From: Oscillospiraceae bacterium
GTDB taxonomy: Bacteria > Bacillota > Clostridia > Oscillospirales > Oscillospiraceae
Direction of reading: 5' to 3'
DNA length: 64,000 bases
Assembly (NCBI GenBank): GCA_015067435.1
Contig: SVMM01000002.1
Span: forward strand, 202,979-266,978
Positions 8,169-17,099 of the stretch are shown one piece after another. A program made the translations under genes and the position numbers. Numbering within the stretch: the stretch's first letter is position 1; each line of letters starts with the position of its first letter. The notes beneath the pieces are model-generated. The model was not told the DNA's origin, did no database searches, and saw only the letters and a program-made list of their open reading frames with translations.

Positions 8169-9227
8169 ATGAACGAACGCGCGCTCCGGCGTTTCCTGCT
8201 CTGCGCCGCCTCCGCCGCGGCGGCGGCGCTGCTGCTGTACGCCGCGCTGCGGTACGCGCTGCTCTGGCTGCTGCCGTTTCTCACCGCGTTTGCCGCGGCC
8301 GCCGCCATCGAGCCCGCCGTCCGCTTCCTGCACGCGCGGCTGCGCCTGCGCCGGAGCTTTTCCGCGCTGGTGCTGACGCTGTTCCTCGTGTTCGTGCTCG
8401 GCGGGCTCCTCTCGCTGTTCGGCGCGGCGCTCGCCGGCGAGGCGGCGGCGCTGCTGGAGCGCGCGCCCGCCCTGCTGGACGCCCTCCCCGCCGCGCTGGA
8501 CGCCCTGCTCGCGCGCGTCGAGCGGTACAGCGCCGCCTGTCCGGCGTGGCTGCGCGAACGGATCGAGGCGTCGCTCGCGCGCACGCTCGCGGACGCGGAA
8601 ACGCTGCTCGGCGACCTTGCCGGACGGCTCGTCAGGCGTCTCGGCATGGCGGCAACCGCCGTGCCGGGCGTCGTGCTCGCCGTCGCTACGACTGTATTGG
8701 CGATCTACTTTACATCCGCGTCGCTGCCAGAGCTGAAAGGCTTTGTTTCCGCGCATCTCTCCCCCGCCGCGCGCAGGCGGCTGCTCGATCTGCGCGGCGG
8801 GCTTGCCGCGTCCGCGCGCCGCTGGCTGCGCGCGGAGCTGACGCTCGGCGCGGTCACGTTCTCGCTGCTGCTCGCGGGGCTTCTGCTGCTGCGCGAGCCG
8901 TACGCGCTGCTGCTCGCGCTGCTCATCACGCTGGTCGACGCGCTGCCCGTCTTCGGCACGGGCACGGTGCTGCTCCCGTGGGCTGCGGCGGCGCTGCTGC
9001 TGCAAAACACGCCGAAGGCAATGGCGCTCGCGGCGCTGTATCTCGTCACGCTCGTCGCGCACAACGTGCTCGAACCGCGCCTGCTCGGCGCGCAGGCGGG
9101 CCTGCCGCCCATCGCGTCGCTGCTGGCGATGTATCTGGGCTACTGCGCCTGCGGCGTCGCGGGGATGGTGCTCTTCCCGTTCCTGCTGCTGCTCGCGGCG
9201 CAGCTCCTGCGTCAGAAAAGCGCATAA
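8169..9227 (+). CDS. AI-2E-family / sporulation membrane protein YtvI-like
   Basis: A 352-residue polytopic membrane protein with about eight hydrophobic segments. Two N-terminal spans (LLLYAALRYALLWLLPFLTAF) and a third at about 60 precede an Ala-rich soluble helical part (about 85-150). C-terminal spans include the family's LVDALPVFGTGTVLLPWA loop (about 257) and HNVLEPRLLGAQAGLPP (about 297). It belongs to the AI-2E transporter superfamily. In Firmicutes this length and motif set match the sporulation protein YtvI, whose biochemical role is unknown. AAAGGA precedes the ATG. It is divergent from the ACT gene and convergent with the phosphate transporter. Confidence 0.8.
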   Translation: MNERALRRFLLCAASAAAAALLLYAALRYALLWLLPFLTAFAAAAAIEPAVRFLHARLRLRRSFSALVLTLFLVFVLGGLLSLFGAALAGEAAALLERAPALLDALPAALDALLARVERYSAACPAWLRERIEASLARTLADAETLLGDLAGRLVRRLGMAATAVPGVVLAVATTVLAIYFTSASLPELKGFVSAHLSPAARRRLLDLRGGLAASARRWLRAELTLGAVTFSLLLAGLLLLREPYALLLALLITLVDALPVFGTGTVLLPWAAAALLLQNTPKAMALAALYLVTLVAHNVLEPRLLGAQAGLPPIASLLAMYLGYCACGVAGMVLFPFLLLLAAQLLRQKSA

Positions 9228-9255
9228 AACCGCGGCGGCAAGCTTGCCGCCGCGG
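9226..9255 (-). terminator. Terminator between ytvI-like and Na/Pi genes
   Basis: A 12-bp GC-rich perfect inverted repeat (9230-9241 with 9244-9255) lies between convergent genes. Four T follow on the minus strand, so it best serves the phosphate transporter but can act both ways. Confidence 0.7.
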
Positions 9256-9267
9256 TCGATGTGTGAT

Positions 9268-11076
9268 TTACGCCTTGGCGTCCGCCTCGGCGAGCGCGCC
9301 GAAATACTTCTCGCGCGTCTCGCCGAATCTGCGGTTGTACTCGGCGTCCCCGCCCTGGTGGAGCTTGTGGATATACTCGTGGTGGTTGCTCATGATCGAG
9401 CTGTCCGAGAGCGAGAGCGTGTAGACGCCGACGTTGGAGCACTGGTCGGATACGCGCTCGATGTTCACCAGCACGTCGAGGAACGTCAGTCCCGCGTAGA
9501 TCGTGCACTTTCCGTCGCGCACGCGCTTGATGTGGTTGTTGCGCAGCGTCGCCACCAGATCGTCCACGACCTCCTCGACCGGCTCGATGCGCCGCGCCGT
9601 GCGCACGTCCAGTGTGCGGAAGCCCTGATAGGCGTAGCCCATGATCTCGTCGAGCGCGTCGCGCAGCACGCGCAGCTCCTCGCGCGCCATGTCGGAGAAC
9701 TGCGCGCCCCTGTCGCGCAGCTCCTGCGCGTTCTCGGTCAGGTTGACCGCGTAGTCGCCGATGCGCTCGAACTCCGAGAAGCATTGAATGTAGAAGTTGA
9801 GCAGCTCGTTGCCGTTCCCCATCGTCACGTGCGGCGAGAGCTTGATGAGATAGTTGTCCACGCGGTCGGCGAGCAGGTCGATGCGGTCCTCGTTCTCGTT
9901 GATGACGTCCACGGTGTGCTGATCGTAGCTGTAGAGCACGTCCATCGCGCCGAGCACCGCCTCGTGCGAGAGCTTCGCCATCGTGCCGATCGCGCGCGCC
10001 GCGCCGGAGAGCGCAAGCGCCGGCGAGGAGAAGAACTTCTCGTCGAGCAGCTCCAGCTCGCGCTCCACGCTGACGCCGAGCTGCGTGTCATCCTTGACGA
10101 TGCGGCGCGAGAGCTTTTCAAACTGTCCGCACACCGGCAGCAGCGCCACCGCGGAGACCAGACGGAACACCGTGTGCACGTTGGCGATGCCGCCGGATGT
10201 CAGCGTCTTGTCCCACAGCGCGTCGAGCACACCCATGTGCCGCAGCACGGCGAGGCCGACGATGATGAGCACCGAGCCGCAGATGTTGAACAGGATGTGC
10301 ACCACGCCCGTGCGCTTCGCGTCCGCCTTCGAGCCGATGGAGCAGACGATGGCGGTCGTCACGCAGTCGCCGATGTTGACGCCGATGATGATGGCGTAGA
10401 CCGAGCTGAACGTCAGCGCGCCGGTCATGGACAGCGCCTGCAAAATGCCGATCGTCGCCGACGAGCTCTGGATCAGGAACGCGACGCCCGTACCGGCGAG
10501 AAAGCCCAGCACAGGCGTGTCGGACAGCCCCACGAACATCCGCGCGAACGACTCCGATTCAGAGAGCGGGCTGACCGCCGCCGTCATGTTGAGAAGGCCC
10601 GTGAACAGGATGCCGAAGCCCATGGCGATCTGCCCCACGACGCCGGCGTGTTTGGTTTTGACCGCCATGATGAACAATATGCCGATGATCGCCGCCAGCG
10701 GCGCCAGCGTCGAGGGCTTGAACAGGTCGACCCACGAGGCGCCGCCGCTGCCGTTGAGGTCCAGCAGGCGGATGATCTGGCCCGTGATGGTCGTGCCGAC
10801 GTTCGCGCCGATGATGACGCCCAGCGACTGGTGCAGCGTGATGACGCCCGCGCCGACCAAGCCGGAGGTCAGCACGATGGTCGCGGTCGAGCTCTGGATC
10901 ACGGCGGTGACGATCACGCCGAGGAAGAAGCCCACGAGCGGGTTGTTCGTCACCTTCTCCATCGCGTCCTTGAGCGCGCCGGAGGAGCTCTCCTTCAGCC
11001 CGTTCCCCATCAGGCGCATGCCGTAGAGGAACAGCGCAAGGCCGCCGAAGAGCGAAATCACATTGAATATAGTCAT
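9268..11076 (-). CDS. Na/Pi-cotransporter family protein with PhoU-like domain
   Basis: A sodium-dependent phosphate transporter of the NptA/PNaS family, about 602 residues. The start is taken at ATG 11076 (MTIFNVISLFGGLALFLYGM), which begins the first membrane span directly; AAGGA lies upstream. Two inverted QSS repeats typical of the family are visible, QSSTATIVLTSGLVGAG (about 58) and QSSSATIGILQALSMTG (about 205). The last 250 residues are a soluble helical PhoU-like region (SRAIG, ENEDRIDLLADRVDNYL). The substrate is probably phosphate, but some relatives act mainly as regulators. It is monocistronic with its own promoter. Confidence 0.88.
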   Translation of the reverse strand: MTIFNVISLFGGLALFLYGMRLMGNGLKESSSGALKDAMEKVTNNPLVGFFLGVIVTAVIQSSTATIVLTSGLVGAGVITLHQSLGVIIGANVGTTITGQIIRLLDLNGSGGASWVDLFKPSTLAPLAAIIGILFIMAVKTKHAGVVGQIAMGFGILFTGLLNMTAAVSPLSESESFARMFVGLSDTPVLGFLAGTGVAFLIQSSSATIGILQALSMTGALTFSSVYAIIIGVNIGDCVTTAIVCSIGSKADAKRTGVVHILFNICGSVLIIVGLAVLRHMGVLDALWDKTLTSGGIANVHTVFRLVSAVALLPVCGQFEKLSRRIVKDDTQLGVSVERELELLDEKFFSSPALALSGAARAIGTMAKLSHEAVLGAMDVLYSYDQHTVDVINENEDRIDLLADRVDNYLIKLSPHVTMGNGNELLNFYIQCFSEFERIGDYAVNLTENAQELRDRGAQFSDMAREELRVLRDALDEIMGYAYQGFRTLDVRTARRIEPVEEVVDDLVATLRNNHIKRVRDGKCTIYAGLTFLDVLVNIERVSDQCSNVGVYTLSLSDSSIMSNHHEYIHKLHQGGDAEYNRRFGETREKYFGALAEADAKA

Positions 11077-11132
11077 ATCAGACCGATCCTTAGTCTCAAG
11101 CTGTATGGAAATCGCAACTTCCACCAGATACT

Positions 11133-11160
11133 ATAGTACCAGAAATTTGACGGATTTCAA
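11133..11160 (-). promoter_or_regulatory. Promoter of the Na/Pi transporter
   Basis: Minus-strand TTGAAA (11155-11160), a 16-nt spacer and TACTAT (11133-11138), about 57 nt before the ATG at 11076. No PhoB-like repeat is obvious. Confidence 0.5.
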
Positions 11161-11195
11161 GAGCGTTTTCGGAAAAAAAACGTGGAAATGCTCTC

Positions 11196-11223
11196 TTGCA
11201 AATCTCATCGCATATGATACAAT
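11196..11223 (+). promoter_or_regulatory. Promoter of murI
   Basis: TTGCAA (11196-11201), 16 nt, TACAAT (11218-11223), followed 25 nt later by the murI ATG with GGAGG ahead of it. Confidence 0.55.
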
Positions 11224-11247
11224 GTAAGGTAAATTGGAGGATTATAT

Positions 11248-12045
11248 ATGTATCAGAATTCATTTCCCATCGGCGTGATCGATTCCGGCATCGGCGGGCT
11301 GACCGTTGTGCGCCAGATCCAGAGGATCCTGCCCGGCGAGGACATCATCTTCTTCGGCGACAGCGCCAACTGCCCCTACGGCAACCGCAGCGCCGACGAG
11401 ATCTATGAGCTTTCGCTGCGGATGCTGCGCTATATGGAATCGCGGGGCGTCAAGTGCGTCGCCATCGCGTGCAACACGATTTCCTCGCTTGTCGAGCGGC
11501 TGCGCCCGCAGTGCCCGTTCCCACTCATCAGCATCATCGAGAGCGGCGCGGACTATATCGCGCGGGAAAAGCTGCCGAGCGTCGGCGTCATCGCCACCGA
11601 ATTCACGGTTTCCGCCGGCGTGTACGACACGCGCATTCACGCGCTCGCGCCAGACTGCGAGGTGGTGTCCCGAGGCTCGCCGGAGCTGGCGGGGCTCATC
11701 GACCGCGGCGACCTCAATCAGGCGGTCATCGACGAGGAGATCACCGCGCAGGTCGACGTCATCCTCTCCCGCGCGCCGGTCAGGGATCTGCTGCTTGCCT
11801 GCACCCACTTTCCCATCGTGGAGGAGAACTTCCGCCGCTGCTTTCCGGAGCTCCGGCTCATTGATCCCGCCGAACAGCAGGCGATCGCCGTCAAGAACAT
11901 GCTGGTCTACCGCACGCTGACCAATCCGCAGAACCGCGGCAGCCTCACGGTGGAAACCTCCGGCGATCCCGACGTCTATGCCGCCATCGCAAGGATGCTT
12001 TCCCTCTACGGGCCAAAGGACTGTAAAGCCGTTTCACTTACATAA
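11248..12045 (+). CDS. murI: Glutamate racemase
   Basis: A cofactor-independent racemase making D-glutamate for peptidoglycan; 265 residues, the usual length. Substrate and catalytic motifs are intact: IGVIDSGIGGLTVV (8-21), FFGDSANCPYGN, the first catalytic Cys in AIACNTISS (about 73) and the second in LLACTHFPIVE (about 185). It starts at ATG 11248 with GGAGG 7 nt upstream and ends in a strong terminator, so it is a single-gene unit. The neighbours (phosphate transporter, trmB) are functionally unrelated. Confidence 0.95.
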   Translation: MYQNSFPIGVIDSGIGGLTVVRQIQRILPGEDIIFFGDSANCPYGNRSADEIYELSLRMLRYMESRGVKCVAIACNTISSLVERLRPQCPFPLISIIESGADYIAREKLPSVGVIATEFTVSAGVYDTRIHALAPDCEVVSRGSPELAGLIDRGDLNQAVIDEEITAQVDVILSRAPVRDLLLACTHFPIVEENFRRCFPELRLIDPAEQQAIAVKNMLVYRTLTNPQNRGSLTVETSGDPDVYAAIARMLSLYGPKDCKAVSLT

Positions 12046-12076
12046 AGAGGCGTTTAGCCGAGCGAAACGCCTCTTT
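12044..12076. terminator. Bidirectional terminator between murI and trmB
   Basis: A 12-bp perfect inverted repeat (12044-12055 with 12065-12076) is rich in A on one side and T on the other, overlaps the murI stop codon, and lies between convergent genes. Confidence 0.85.
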
Positions 12077-12085
12077 ATTATGTGC

Positions 12086-12775
12086 TCATAATATAGACTT
12101 ATTTTCATCGACTTCCGCGTTTTTCTCCGGCTCTGTCCACGGCTGCATCGTCGCCACGAGGCGGTGGATGGGCACGCCCTCCGCGTAAAACTTCGCCTCG
12201 TAGTCGGTCATCACACCGCGCGGGCCGTCCGCGTGCAGATCGTCCGTCACCTCGCTGAGCGCGAATCCGAACTGTGGGATTTCCTCCACGGAGAACGCAA
12301 ACAGCTTCTCGTTGTCACTCTTGAACCAGATTTGCCCCTCGGGGACGAGCACGCGGCGGTAGAGCCGCAGGAAATTGCCGTGCGTCAGACGGCGCTTCGC
12401 CTGATTGCTCTTGGGCCACGGGTCGCAGAAGTTGATGTAGATACGGTCCACCTCGCTGCTTTCAAAGAACTCCGGCAGCTGGTTCACGTCCGCGTCGATG
12501 AACCGCACGTTTTCGATTCCCTCCCGCGCGGCGCGCTCCATGGCGACGACCATCGCGTCCGGCACCTTCTCGACGGCGATGAACAGCACGTCCGGCTCCG
12601 CCTTCGCCGTCTCGACCGTGAAGCGGCCCTTGCCGCAGCCCAGCTCGACGCGCAGCTCGCGCGCTCCGGGCATCAGCTCGCGCCAGTTCCCCCTGCGGTC
12701 GTACGGGTCCTTGATCTGATACACCTCGCAGCGCTCCATGCGGGGGATCAGATTCTTTTTTTTGCGCATTCTCAT
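12086..12775 (-). CDS. trmB: tRNA (guanine-N7-)-methyltransferase TrmB
   Basis: Methylates G46 of tRNA with SAM. The 229-residue form starts at ATG 12775, supported by AAGGAG 10 nt upstream; the 27 in-frame codons before it lack family similarity. The SAM motif ELGCGKGRF is at about residue 42, and the family signature DPWPKSNQAKRRL at about 118. The C-terminal TDYEAKF motif (about 195) matches the substrate-binding TxYE box. It is monocistronic, with a good promoter. Confidence 0.93.
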   Translation of the reverse strand: MRMRKKKNLIPRMERCEVYQIKDPYDRRGNWRELMPGARELRVELGCGKGRFTVETAKAEPDVLFIAVEKVPDAMVVAMERAAREGIENVRFIDADVNQLPEFFESSEVDRIYINFCDPWPKSNQAKRRLTHGNFLRLYRRVLVPEGQIWFKSDNEKLFAFSVEEIPQFGFALSEVTDDLHADGPRGVMTDYEAKFYAEGVPIHRLVATMQPWTEPEKNAEVDENKSIL

Positions 12776-12827
12776 GTGACAAAAACTCCTTTTGTGGCGC
12801 TTCCGCCGCCGATTCAAGCCGGCAGCT

Positions 12828-12856
12828 ATCATACCGTATCCGGACGGCAAAGGCAA
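12828..12856 (-). promoter_or_regulatory. Promoter of trmB
   Basis: Minus-strand TTGCCT (12851-12856), 17 nt, TATGAT (12828-12833), about 53 nt before the trmB ATG. Confidence 0.6.
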
Positions 12857-12902
12857 GTATAAATATGAATGTTAAAAATATAACGAATTTCCGCTCAGGC
12901 TC

Positions 12903-12931
12903 TTGCAAATGCCGCGGCACACGCGTATAAT
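12903..12931 (+). promoter_or_regulatory. Promoter of crt-hbd
   Basis: TTGCAA (12903-12908), 17 nt, perfect TATAAT (12926-12931), about 32 nt before the crotonase ATG. It is a strong-looking promoter, as expected for a central fermentation operon. Confidence 0.75.
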
Positions 12932-12962
12932 ATGAACCATGAATTCAAAGGAGGGATACAGC

Positions 12963-13739
12963 ATGCCTTTTGTCAAGTATGAGCCGAAGGGCGACATCGC
13001 CTATCTCGTCATCGACCGTCCGGAGGCGCTCAACGCGCTCAACGCGCAGGTTCTCGCCGATCTGGACGCCGCGCTGGACGCCGTGGATCTCGACCTGATC
13101 CGCTGCCTGATCGTGCGCGGCGCGGGGGAAAAGTCCTTTGTCGCCGGCGCGGACATCGCACAGATGAAGGACCTTGATCCCGCGGGCGGCGAGACCTTCG
13201 GCAAGCAGGGCAACGACGTCTTCTTGAAGCTGGAGAGCTTCCCCATCCCCGTCATCGCCGCGGTGGGCGGCTATGCGCTCGGCGGCGGCTGCGAGCTCGC
13301 CATGGCGTGCGACTTCCGCATCTGCTCCGACACCGCGGTGTTCGGCCAGCCGGAGGTCGGCCTTGGCATCACGCCCGGCTTCGGCGGCACGCAGCGTCTG
13401 GCGCGCCTTGTCGGCCCCGGCATGGCGAAGCAGATGATCTACACCGCGCGCAACATCAAGGCGGACGAGGCGCTGCGCATCGGTCTTGTCAACGCGGTCT
13501 ATCCGGCGGGCGAGCTGTACGCCGCCGCGGAAAAGCTGGCAAGCACCATCGCCGCCAACGCCCCCATCGCCGTGCGCGCCTGCAAAAAGGCAATCAACGA
13601 GGGCATGGCTGACCCCATCGACAAGGCGGTCGTGTGTGAGGAGAAGGCGTTCGGCTCCTGCTTCTGCACCGCCGACCAGCGCGAGGGCATGGGCGCTTTC
13701 CTCGAAAAGCGCAAGCACGATCCCTTCACCAATCATTGA
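12963..13739 (+). CDS. crt: Enoyl-CoA hydratase / 3-hydroxybutyryl-CoA dehydratase (crotonase)
   Basis: Hydrates crotonyl-CoA, or runs the reverse dehydration, in butyrate formation; 258 residues. The start is ATG 12963, behind AAGGAGGG. Crotonase signatures are intact: the oxyanion-hole segment SFVAGADIAQM (about 61-71), the GGYALGGGCELAMACD block (about 100) with the first catalytic Glu, and the second catalytic Glu in FGQPEVGLGITPGFGGTQR (about 130). It is followed after 43 nt by hbd in the same operon. Thiolase, bcd and etfAB, often joined in clostridia, are not adjacent here. Confidence 0.9.
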   Translation: MPFVKYEPKGDIAYLVIDRPEALNALNAQVLADLDAALDAVDLDLIRCLIVRGAGEKSFVAGADIAQMKDLDPAGGETFGKQGNDVFLKLESFPIPVIAAVGGYALGGGCELAMACDFRICSDTAVFGQPEVGLGITPGFGGTQRLARLVGPGMAKQMIYTARNIKADEALRIGLVNAVYPAGELYAAAEKLASTIAANAPIAVRACKKAINEGMADPIDKAVVCEEKAFGSCFCTADQREGMGAFLEKRKHDPFTNH

Positions 13740-13782
13740 GAGCTCCCAAAATTTTCAATAAAAAATCAGGAGGAACACGACA

Positions 13783-14619
13783 ATGAAAGTAGCAATCTTC
13801 GGCGCCGGCACCATGGGCAGCGGTATTGCGCAGGTCTTCGCGGCAAAGGGCCACACCGCCCTGATGTACGCGTCCAGCGTGGCTTCCGCCCAGCGTCACA
13901 AGGACAATCTTGCGAAGTCGCTCCAGAAGCGTGTGGACAAGGGCAAGATGGACGAAGCCGCCATGAAGGCGATTCTCGACAACGTCCTTGTTGAGGAAAA
14001 GAGCGCTGCCGCCGACGCCGACCTCGTCATTGAGTGCGTCAAGGAGGATATGGCGACGAAGAAGGAGCTTTTGAACGAGCTCGACGCCATGTGCAAGGAC
14101 AGCACCATCTTTGCGACGAACACCTCCTCCCTCTCCGTCACCGAGATGGGTCTCGGTCTCAAGCACCCCGTCATCGGCATGCACTTCTTCAACCCCGTGC
14201 CCAGCATGAAGCTCGTCGAGGTTATCCGCGGCGCCAACACCACGCAGGAGACCTTTGATTTCATCTACAACCTCTCCAAGGAGATCGGCAAGGAGCCGGT
14301 CGAGGTTGCCGAGGCTCCCGGCTTCGTCGTCAACAAGATCCTCATTCCGATGATCAACGAGGCGATCGGCCTGGTCGAGACCGGCGTTGCCTCCGTCGAG
14401 GACATCGACAAGGCGATGCAGCTCGGCGCGAACCACCCGATGGGCCCCCTCGCCCTCGGCGATTTCATCGGTCTGGACGTCTGCCTCGCCATCATGAACG
14501 TTCTCTATGACGAGACCGGCGATCCCAAGTATCGTCCCGCGCTCCTGCTCAAGAAGATGGTGCGCGGCGGCCAGCTCGGCAAGAAGAGCGGCAAGGGCTT
14601 CTACGACTACAGCAAGTAA
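13783..14619 (+). CDS. hbd: 3-hydroxybutyryl-CoA dehydrogenase
   Basis: Interconverts acetoacetyl-CoA and 3-hydroxybutyryl-CoA in butyrate fermentation; 278 residues, the typical length. The N-terminal nucleotide site is [11 protein letters not shown] (7-17). The catalytic His lies in [16 protein letters not shown] (about 130) with the paired Glu nearby, and the C-terminal dimer domain carries [16 protein letters not shown]. The cofactor is probably NAD(P)H. An AGGAGG site precedes the ATG and a strong terminator follows the stop. Forming an operon with crt supports the assignment. Confidence 0.95.
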   Translation: MKVAIFGAGTMGSGIAQVFAAKGHTALMYASSVASAQRHKDNLAKSLQKRVDKGKMDEAAMKAILDNVLVEEKSAAADADLVIECVKEDMATKKELLNELDAMCKDSTIFATNTSSLSVTEMGLGLKHPVIGMHFFNPVPSMKLVEVIRGANTTQETFDFIYNLSKEIGKEPVEVAEAPGFVVNKILIPMINEAIGLVETGVASVEDIDKAMQLGANHPMGPLALGDFIGLDVCLAIMNVLYDETGDPKYRPALLLKKMVRGGQLGKKSGKGFYDYSK

Positions 14620-14633
14620 GCTCAAAACATACG

Positions 14634-14664
14634 AAAAGGACGGCTTTGCCGTCCTTTTCTTTTT
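14634..14664. terminator. Terminator after hbd
   Basis: A 10-bp perfect stem (14634-14643 with 14649-14658), a 5-nt loop, then CTTTTT on the plus strand. Four A on the other side let it serve the convergent gene ending at 14688 too. Confidence 0.9.
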
Positions 14665-14687
14665 GAGCAATATGCAAATGCCGATCC

Positions 14688-15254
14688 CTATTTGATCGTA
14701 TACCCGCCGCGAACCAGCAGCTTCGTTGTCTCGGCGGTCGCCTTGACGCCGCGCTCGTCAATGGTCATCATGTACAGGTGGTTTTTCACCAGCGCGCTGC
14801 CGTTGCCGAGGATCGAGGCGTCTGTCTCGTCGATGAGGCCGGGACTCGACGGCGTAACGCAGCTCGCCGTGCCGACGCGCAGCATCACCTCGCAGCCGAT
14901 GTCGCCGTAGAGCGTCTGACCATTGGACATCGTCACGACCGAGAAGGTATCAGCGGCGGTTGAAGTGCCGCCGGACGACGGCGCAGCCGCGCCGCCGAAC
15001 TGCTCGTTCAGGCGCTGCGTGTCCTGACGCACCTGCGCGTCGAACTTGTCCGCGAGCTCCTGATCCCGCACATCCAGCTTCTCGTCAACCTTCAGCAGCA
15101 GCTGCGCCAGAAACGTGTCGTTGAGATAGCTCAGCGACACGAGCGGGTCGCCCTCCGAGCCTGCACCGCCCGTCGCCGCGACCGAGACGACCAGCAGCGT
15201 ATAGCTCACGAGCAGCAGCCCCGCAAGCCGTGCGATCCAATGGTTTTTCCTCAT
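14688..15254 (-). CDS. Uncharacterised exported/anchored protein
   Basis: I do not recognise this 188-residue protein. It has an N-terminal positive stretch (MRKNHW) and one hydrophobic span (LAGLLLVSYTLLVVSVAA), so it is exported or membrane-anchored. A helical, charged segment (about 45-85, KVDEKLDVRDQELADKFDAQ) looks coiled-coil-like. A Gly/Ser linker and a compact C-terminal domain follow (about 100-188, with MSNGQTLYGDIGCEVMLRVG and KNHLYMMTIDERGVK). It lies 56 nt downstream of mazF in the same direction, the last gene before the terminator. A cell-envelope role is possible; nothing shows a catalytic site. Confidence 0.6.
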   Translation of the reverse strand: MRKNHWIARLAGLLLVSYTLLVVSVAATGGAGSEGDPLVSLSYLNDTFLAQLLLKVDEKLDVRDQELADKFDAQVRQDTQRLNEQFGGAAAPSSGGTSTAADTFSVVTMSNGQTLYGDIGCEVMLRVGTASCVTPSSPGLIDETDASILGNGSALVKNHLYMMTIDERGVKATAETTKLLVRGGYTIK

Positions 15255-15310
15255 ATGTATCGAATCCTTCCTTCGCGGAGGCAGCCGTGCCGCGGCTGCC
15301 TCCGCGCGAA

Positions 15311-15685
15311 TTATACGAGTTGTGTATTTTGGAGCCCGAAGCTCACCGCGATCGCCGCGTCGACCTTGCCCATGATCTCGCCGTCGACACGGCCCATGTG
15401 CTCGCGCAGGCGGCGCTTGTCAAGGGTGCGGATCTGCTCCAGCAGCACCACCGAATCCCGCGGCAGGCCGCTGTCCGGCGCCGCGAGCGAGATATGCGTC
15501 GGCAGCTTCGCCTTGTTCGTCTGCGATGTGATCGCGGCGGCGATGACCGTCGGGCTGTAGCGGTTGCCGGTGTCGTTCTGCACGATGAGCACCGGCCGAA
15601 CGCCGCCCTGCTCGCTCCCCACCACGGGAGAGAGGTCGGCGTAATAGATATCCCCTCGTTTGACGTTGGTATCCACGTTGTTCAC
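15311..15685 (-). CDS. mazF: MazF/EndoA-type mRNA interferase
   Basis: A PemK/MazF-fold endoribonuclease that cleaves mRNA at short motifs. At up to 124 residues it matches Bacillus EndoA closely in pattern: [20 protein letters not shown] near the N-terminus, RPVLIVQND, and [13 protein letters not shown] at about 83. The start is GTG, either at 15685 or at 15676; the latter has GGAG 10 nt upstream and is slightly better placed. In Firmicutes this toxin usually follows alr with a small antitoxin gene between. Here alr lies upstream, but no antitoxin frame fits in the 166-nt gap. Confidence 0.88.
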   Translation of the reverse strand: MNNVDTNVKRGDIYYADLSPVVGSEQGGVRPVLIVQNDTGNRYSPTVIAAAITSQTNKAKLPTHISLAAPDSGLPRDSVVLLEQIRTLDKRRLREHMGRVDGEIMGKVDAAIAVSFGLQNTQLV

Positions 15686-15810
15686 ACTCCGTGCGGAAGA
15701 AGTCCTTCTGGCGGCGCAGCCGCCCGTTGAAAGGCTACTCTCATTCTCCCACGCGGGGACGGTTTTTATACTTGGGAGCTTCGGCAGCCTCCGAATTTCC
15801 GCCCCCGTTT

Positions 15811-15840
15811 ATCGTATGCACAACGTCCGGAACCGGTCAA
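15811..15840 (-). promoter_or_regulatory. Putative promoter of mazF
   Basis: Minus-strand TTGACC (15835-15840), 18 nt, TACGAT (15811-15816), in the gap between alr and mazF. It would let mazF be transcribed apart from alr. Confidence 0.45.
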
Positions 15841-15851
15841 ATACTATCGAT

Positions 15852-16997
15852 TCAGTCGATAGCCTTACCGTTTTCAAAATAGATTCTCGGCACGCGCTTC
15901 GAGATGGCGCACAGCAGCTCGTAGGAAATGGTGCCCGCCAGCTTCGCGTCCGTCTCGCAGAGCATGTTCTCGCCGTAGACCTCGATCTCGTCGCCGGGCT
16001 TCAGGTCGGGCAGATCAGTGGCGTCGATCATGCACATGTCCATGCAGATACGCCCCACCTGCCGCGCGTCGCCATAGGGTGTGCGCACGATGAGTCGATT
16101 GGAAAGCGCGCGGTGCAGCCCGTCGGCATAGCCGATGGCCAGCACGGCGATGCGGCTGGGCTTGTCCGTGTAGTACGTGCGCCCGTAGCTGACGGAGGTC
16201 TCGGGATCGAAGTCCTTGACGGTGGAAACCGTGGTCTTCAGCCGCATCACCGGCTTCATGCCCATGCGCTCCGCCAGATCGCCCGTGCCGTAGAGGATGA
16301 TGCCGCAGCGCACCATGTCCCACGCCCACTCCGGATAGGTCGCGATGCCGCCGGCGTTGCAGCAGTGGTGGATACGGAAGCGGAAACCGTCCTTTTCCAC
16401 CGCCTCGATCATCTTCACAAAGCGGTCGTGCTGCGTTTTGGTGAACGCCACGTGCTCCGGCGCGTCCTCGTCGGAGACGGCGAAGTGCGTGAAGACGCCC
16501 TCCACGTCGAGGTTCTTGAGCTTGAGCACCTCGCGGATGTCGCGCAGGCTCGCGTCAAAGTGGTTGTCGTCGCACTGGAAGCCCAGACGGCCCATGCCGG
16601 TATCCAGCTTGATGTGCACCTTCATTTTCCCGCCCGCGCGCGCCGCGGCGGCGTCATAGGCGCGCGCGATCTCCAGATTCGGGACCGCCTGCGTCATATC
16701 CAGCCGGACAATGCGCTCGCCCTGCTCCGCCGGGGTGTAGCCCAGCATCAGGATCGGCAGCTTAATGCCTCCCGCGCGCAGTTCCGCCGCCTCCTCGATG
16801 TTCGAGATCGCAAAATACGCCGCGCCGAGCTCCTCCAGCTTTTTCGCGATGCGCACGGCGCCGTGGCCGTAGGCGTCCGCCTTGACCACGCCCAGCAGCT
16901 TCGCGTCTGGCCCGACCTGTTTCCGGATCACATTGAAATTGTGCGCCAGATTGTCTAAGTCTACTTCCGCCCAGGTGCGCTTGAGTGTTTCTTCCAT
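15852..16997 (-). CDS. alr: Alanine racemase
   Basis: A PLP enzyme making D-alanine for the wall; 381 residues. The PLP lysine is in VVKADAYGHG (about residue 38), with the second catalytic Tyr in SVSYGRTYYT (about 265), HFAVSDE at about 170 and the family C-terminal RICMDMCMIDAT. The ATG at 16997 follows a G-rich site. It lies between a GerS-like lipoprotein gene (upstream) and mazF. In C. difficile, gerS and alr2 form an operon connected with spore germination, so this racemase might have a spore role, though a housekeeping role is equally possible. Confidence 0.94.
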   Translation of the reverse strand: MEETLKRTWAEVDLDNLAHNFNVIRKQVGPDAKLLGVVKADAYGHGAVRIAKKLEELGAAYFAISNIEEAAELRAGGIKLPILMLGYTPAEQGERIVRLDMTQAVPNLEIARAYDAAAARAGGKMKVHIKLDTGMGRLGFQCDDNHFDASLRDIREVLKLKNLDVEGVFTHFAVSDEDAPEHVAFTKTQHDRFVKMIEAVEKDGFRFRIHHCCNAGGIATYPEWAWDMVRCGIILYGTGDLAERMGMKPVMRLKTTVSTVKDFDPETSVSYGRTYYTDKPSRIAVLAIGYADGLHRALSNRLIVRTPYGDARQVGRICMDMCMIDATDLPDLKPGDEIEVYGENMLCETDAKLAGTISYELLCAISKRVPRIYFENGKAID

Positions 16998-17099
16998 GGT
17001 AAAACGGCCCCCTCATGTTTGATCGCGGCGGGTGAACCGGCCTGCCGAAGCGGAAATCGACGGCCGCGCGAGCCGCGTCTGTTGATCGGTGCGGTTCCC

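Noticed and set aside
15686..15851. A hidden mazE antitoxin gene upstream of mazF
   Set aside because: At 166 nt the gap is too small, and no frame with a start and ribosome site is present.
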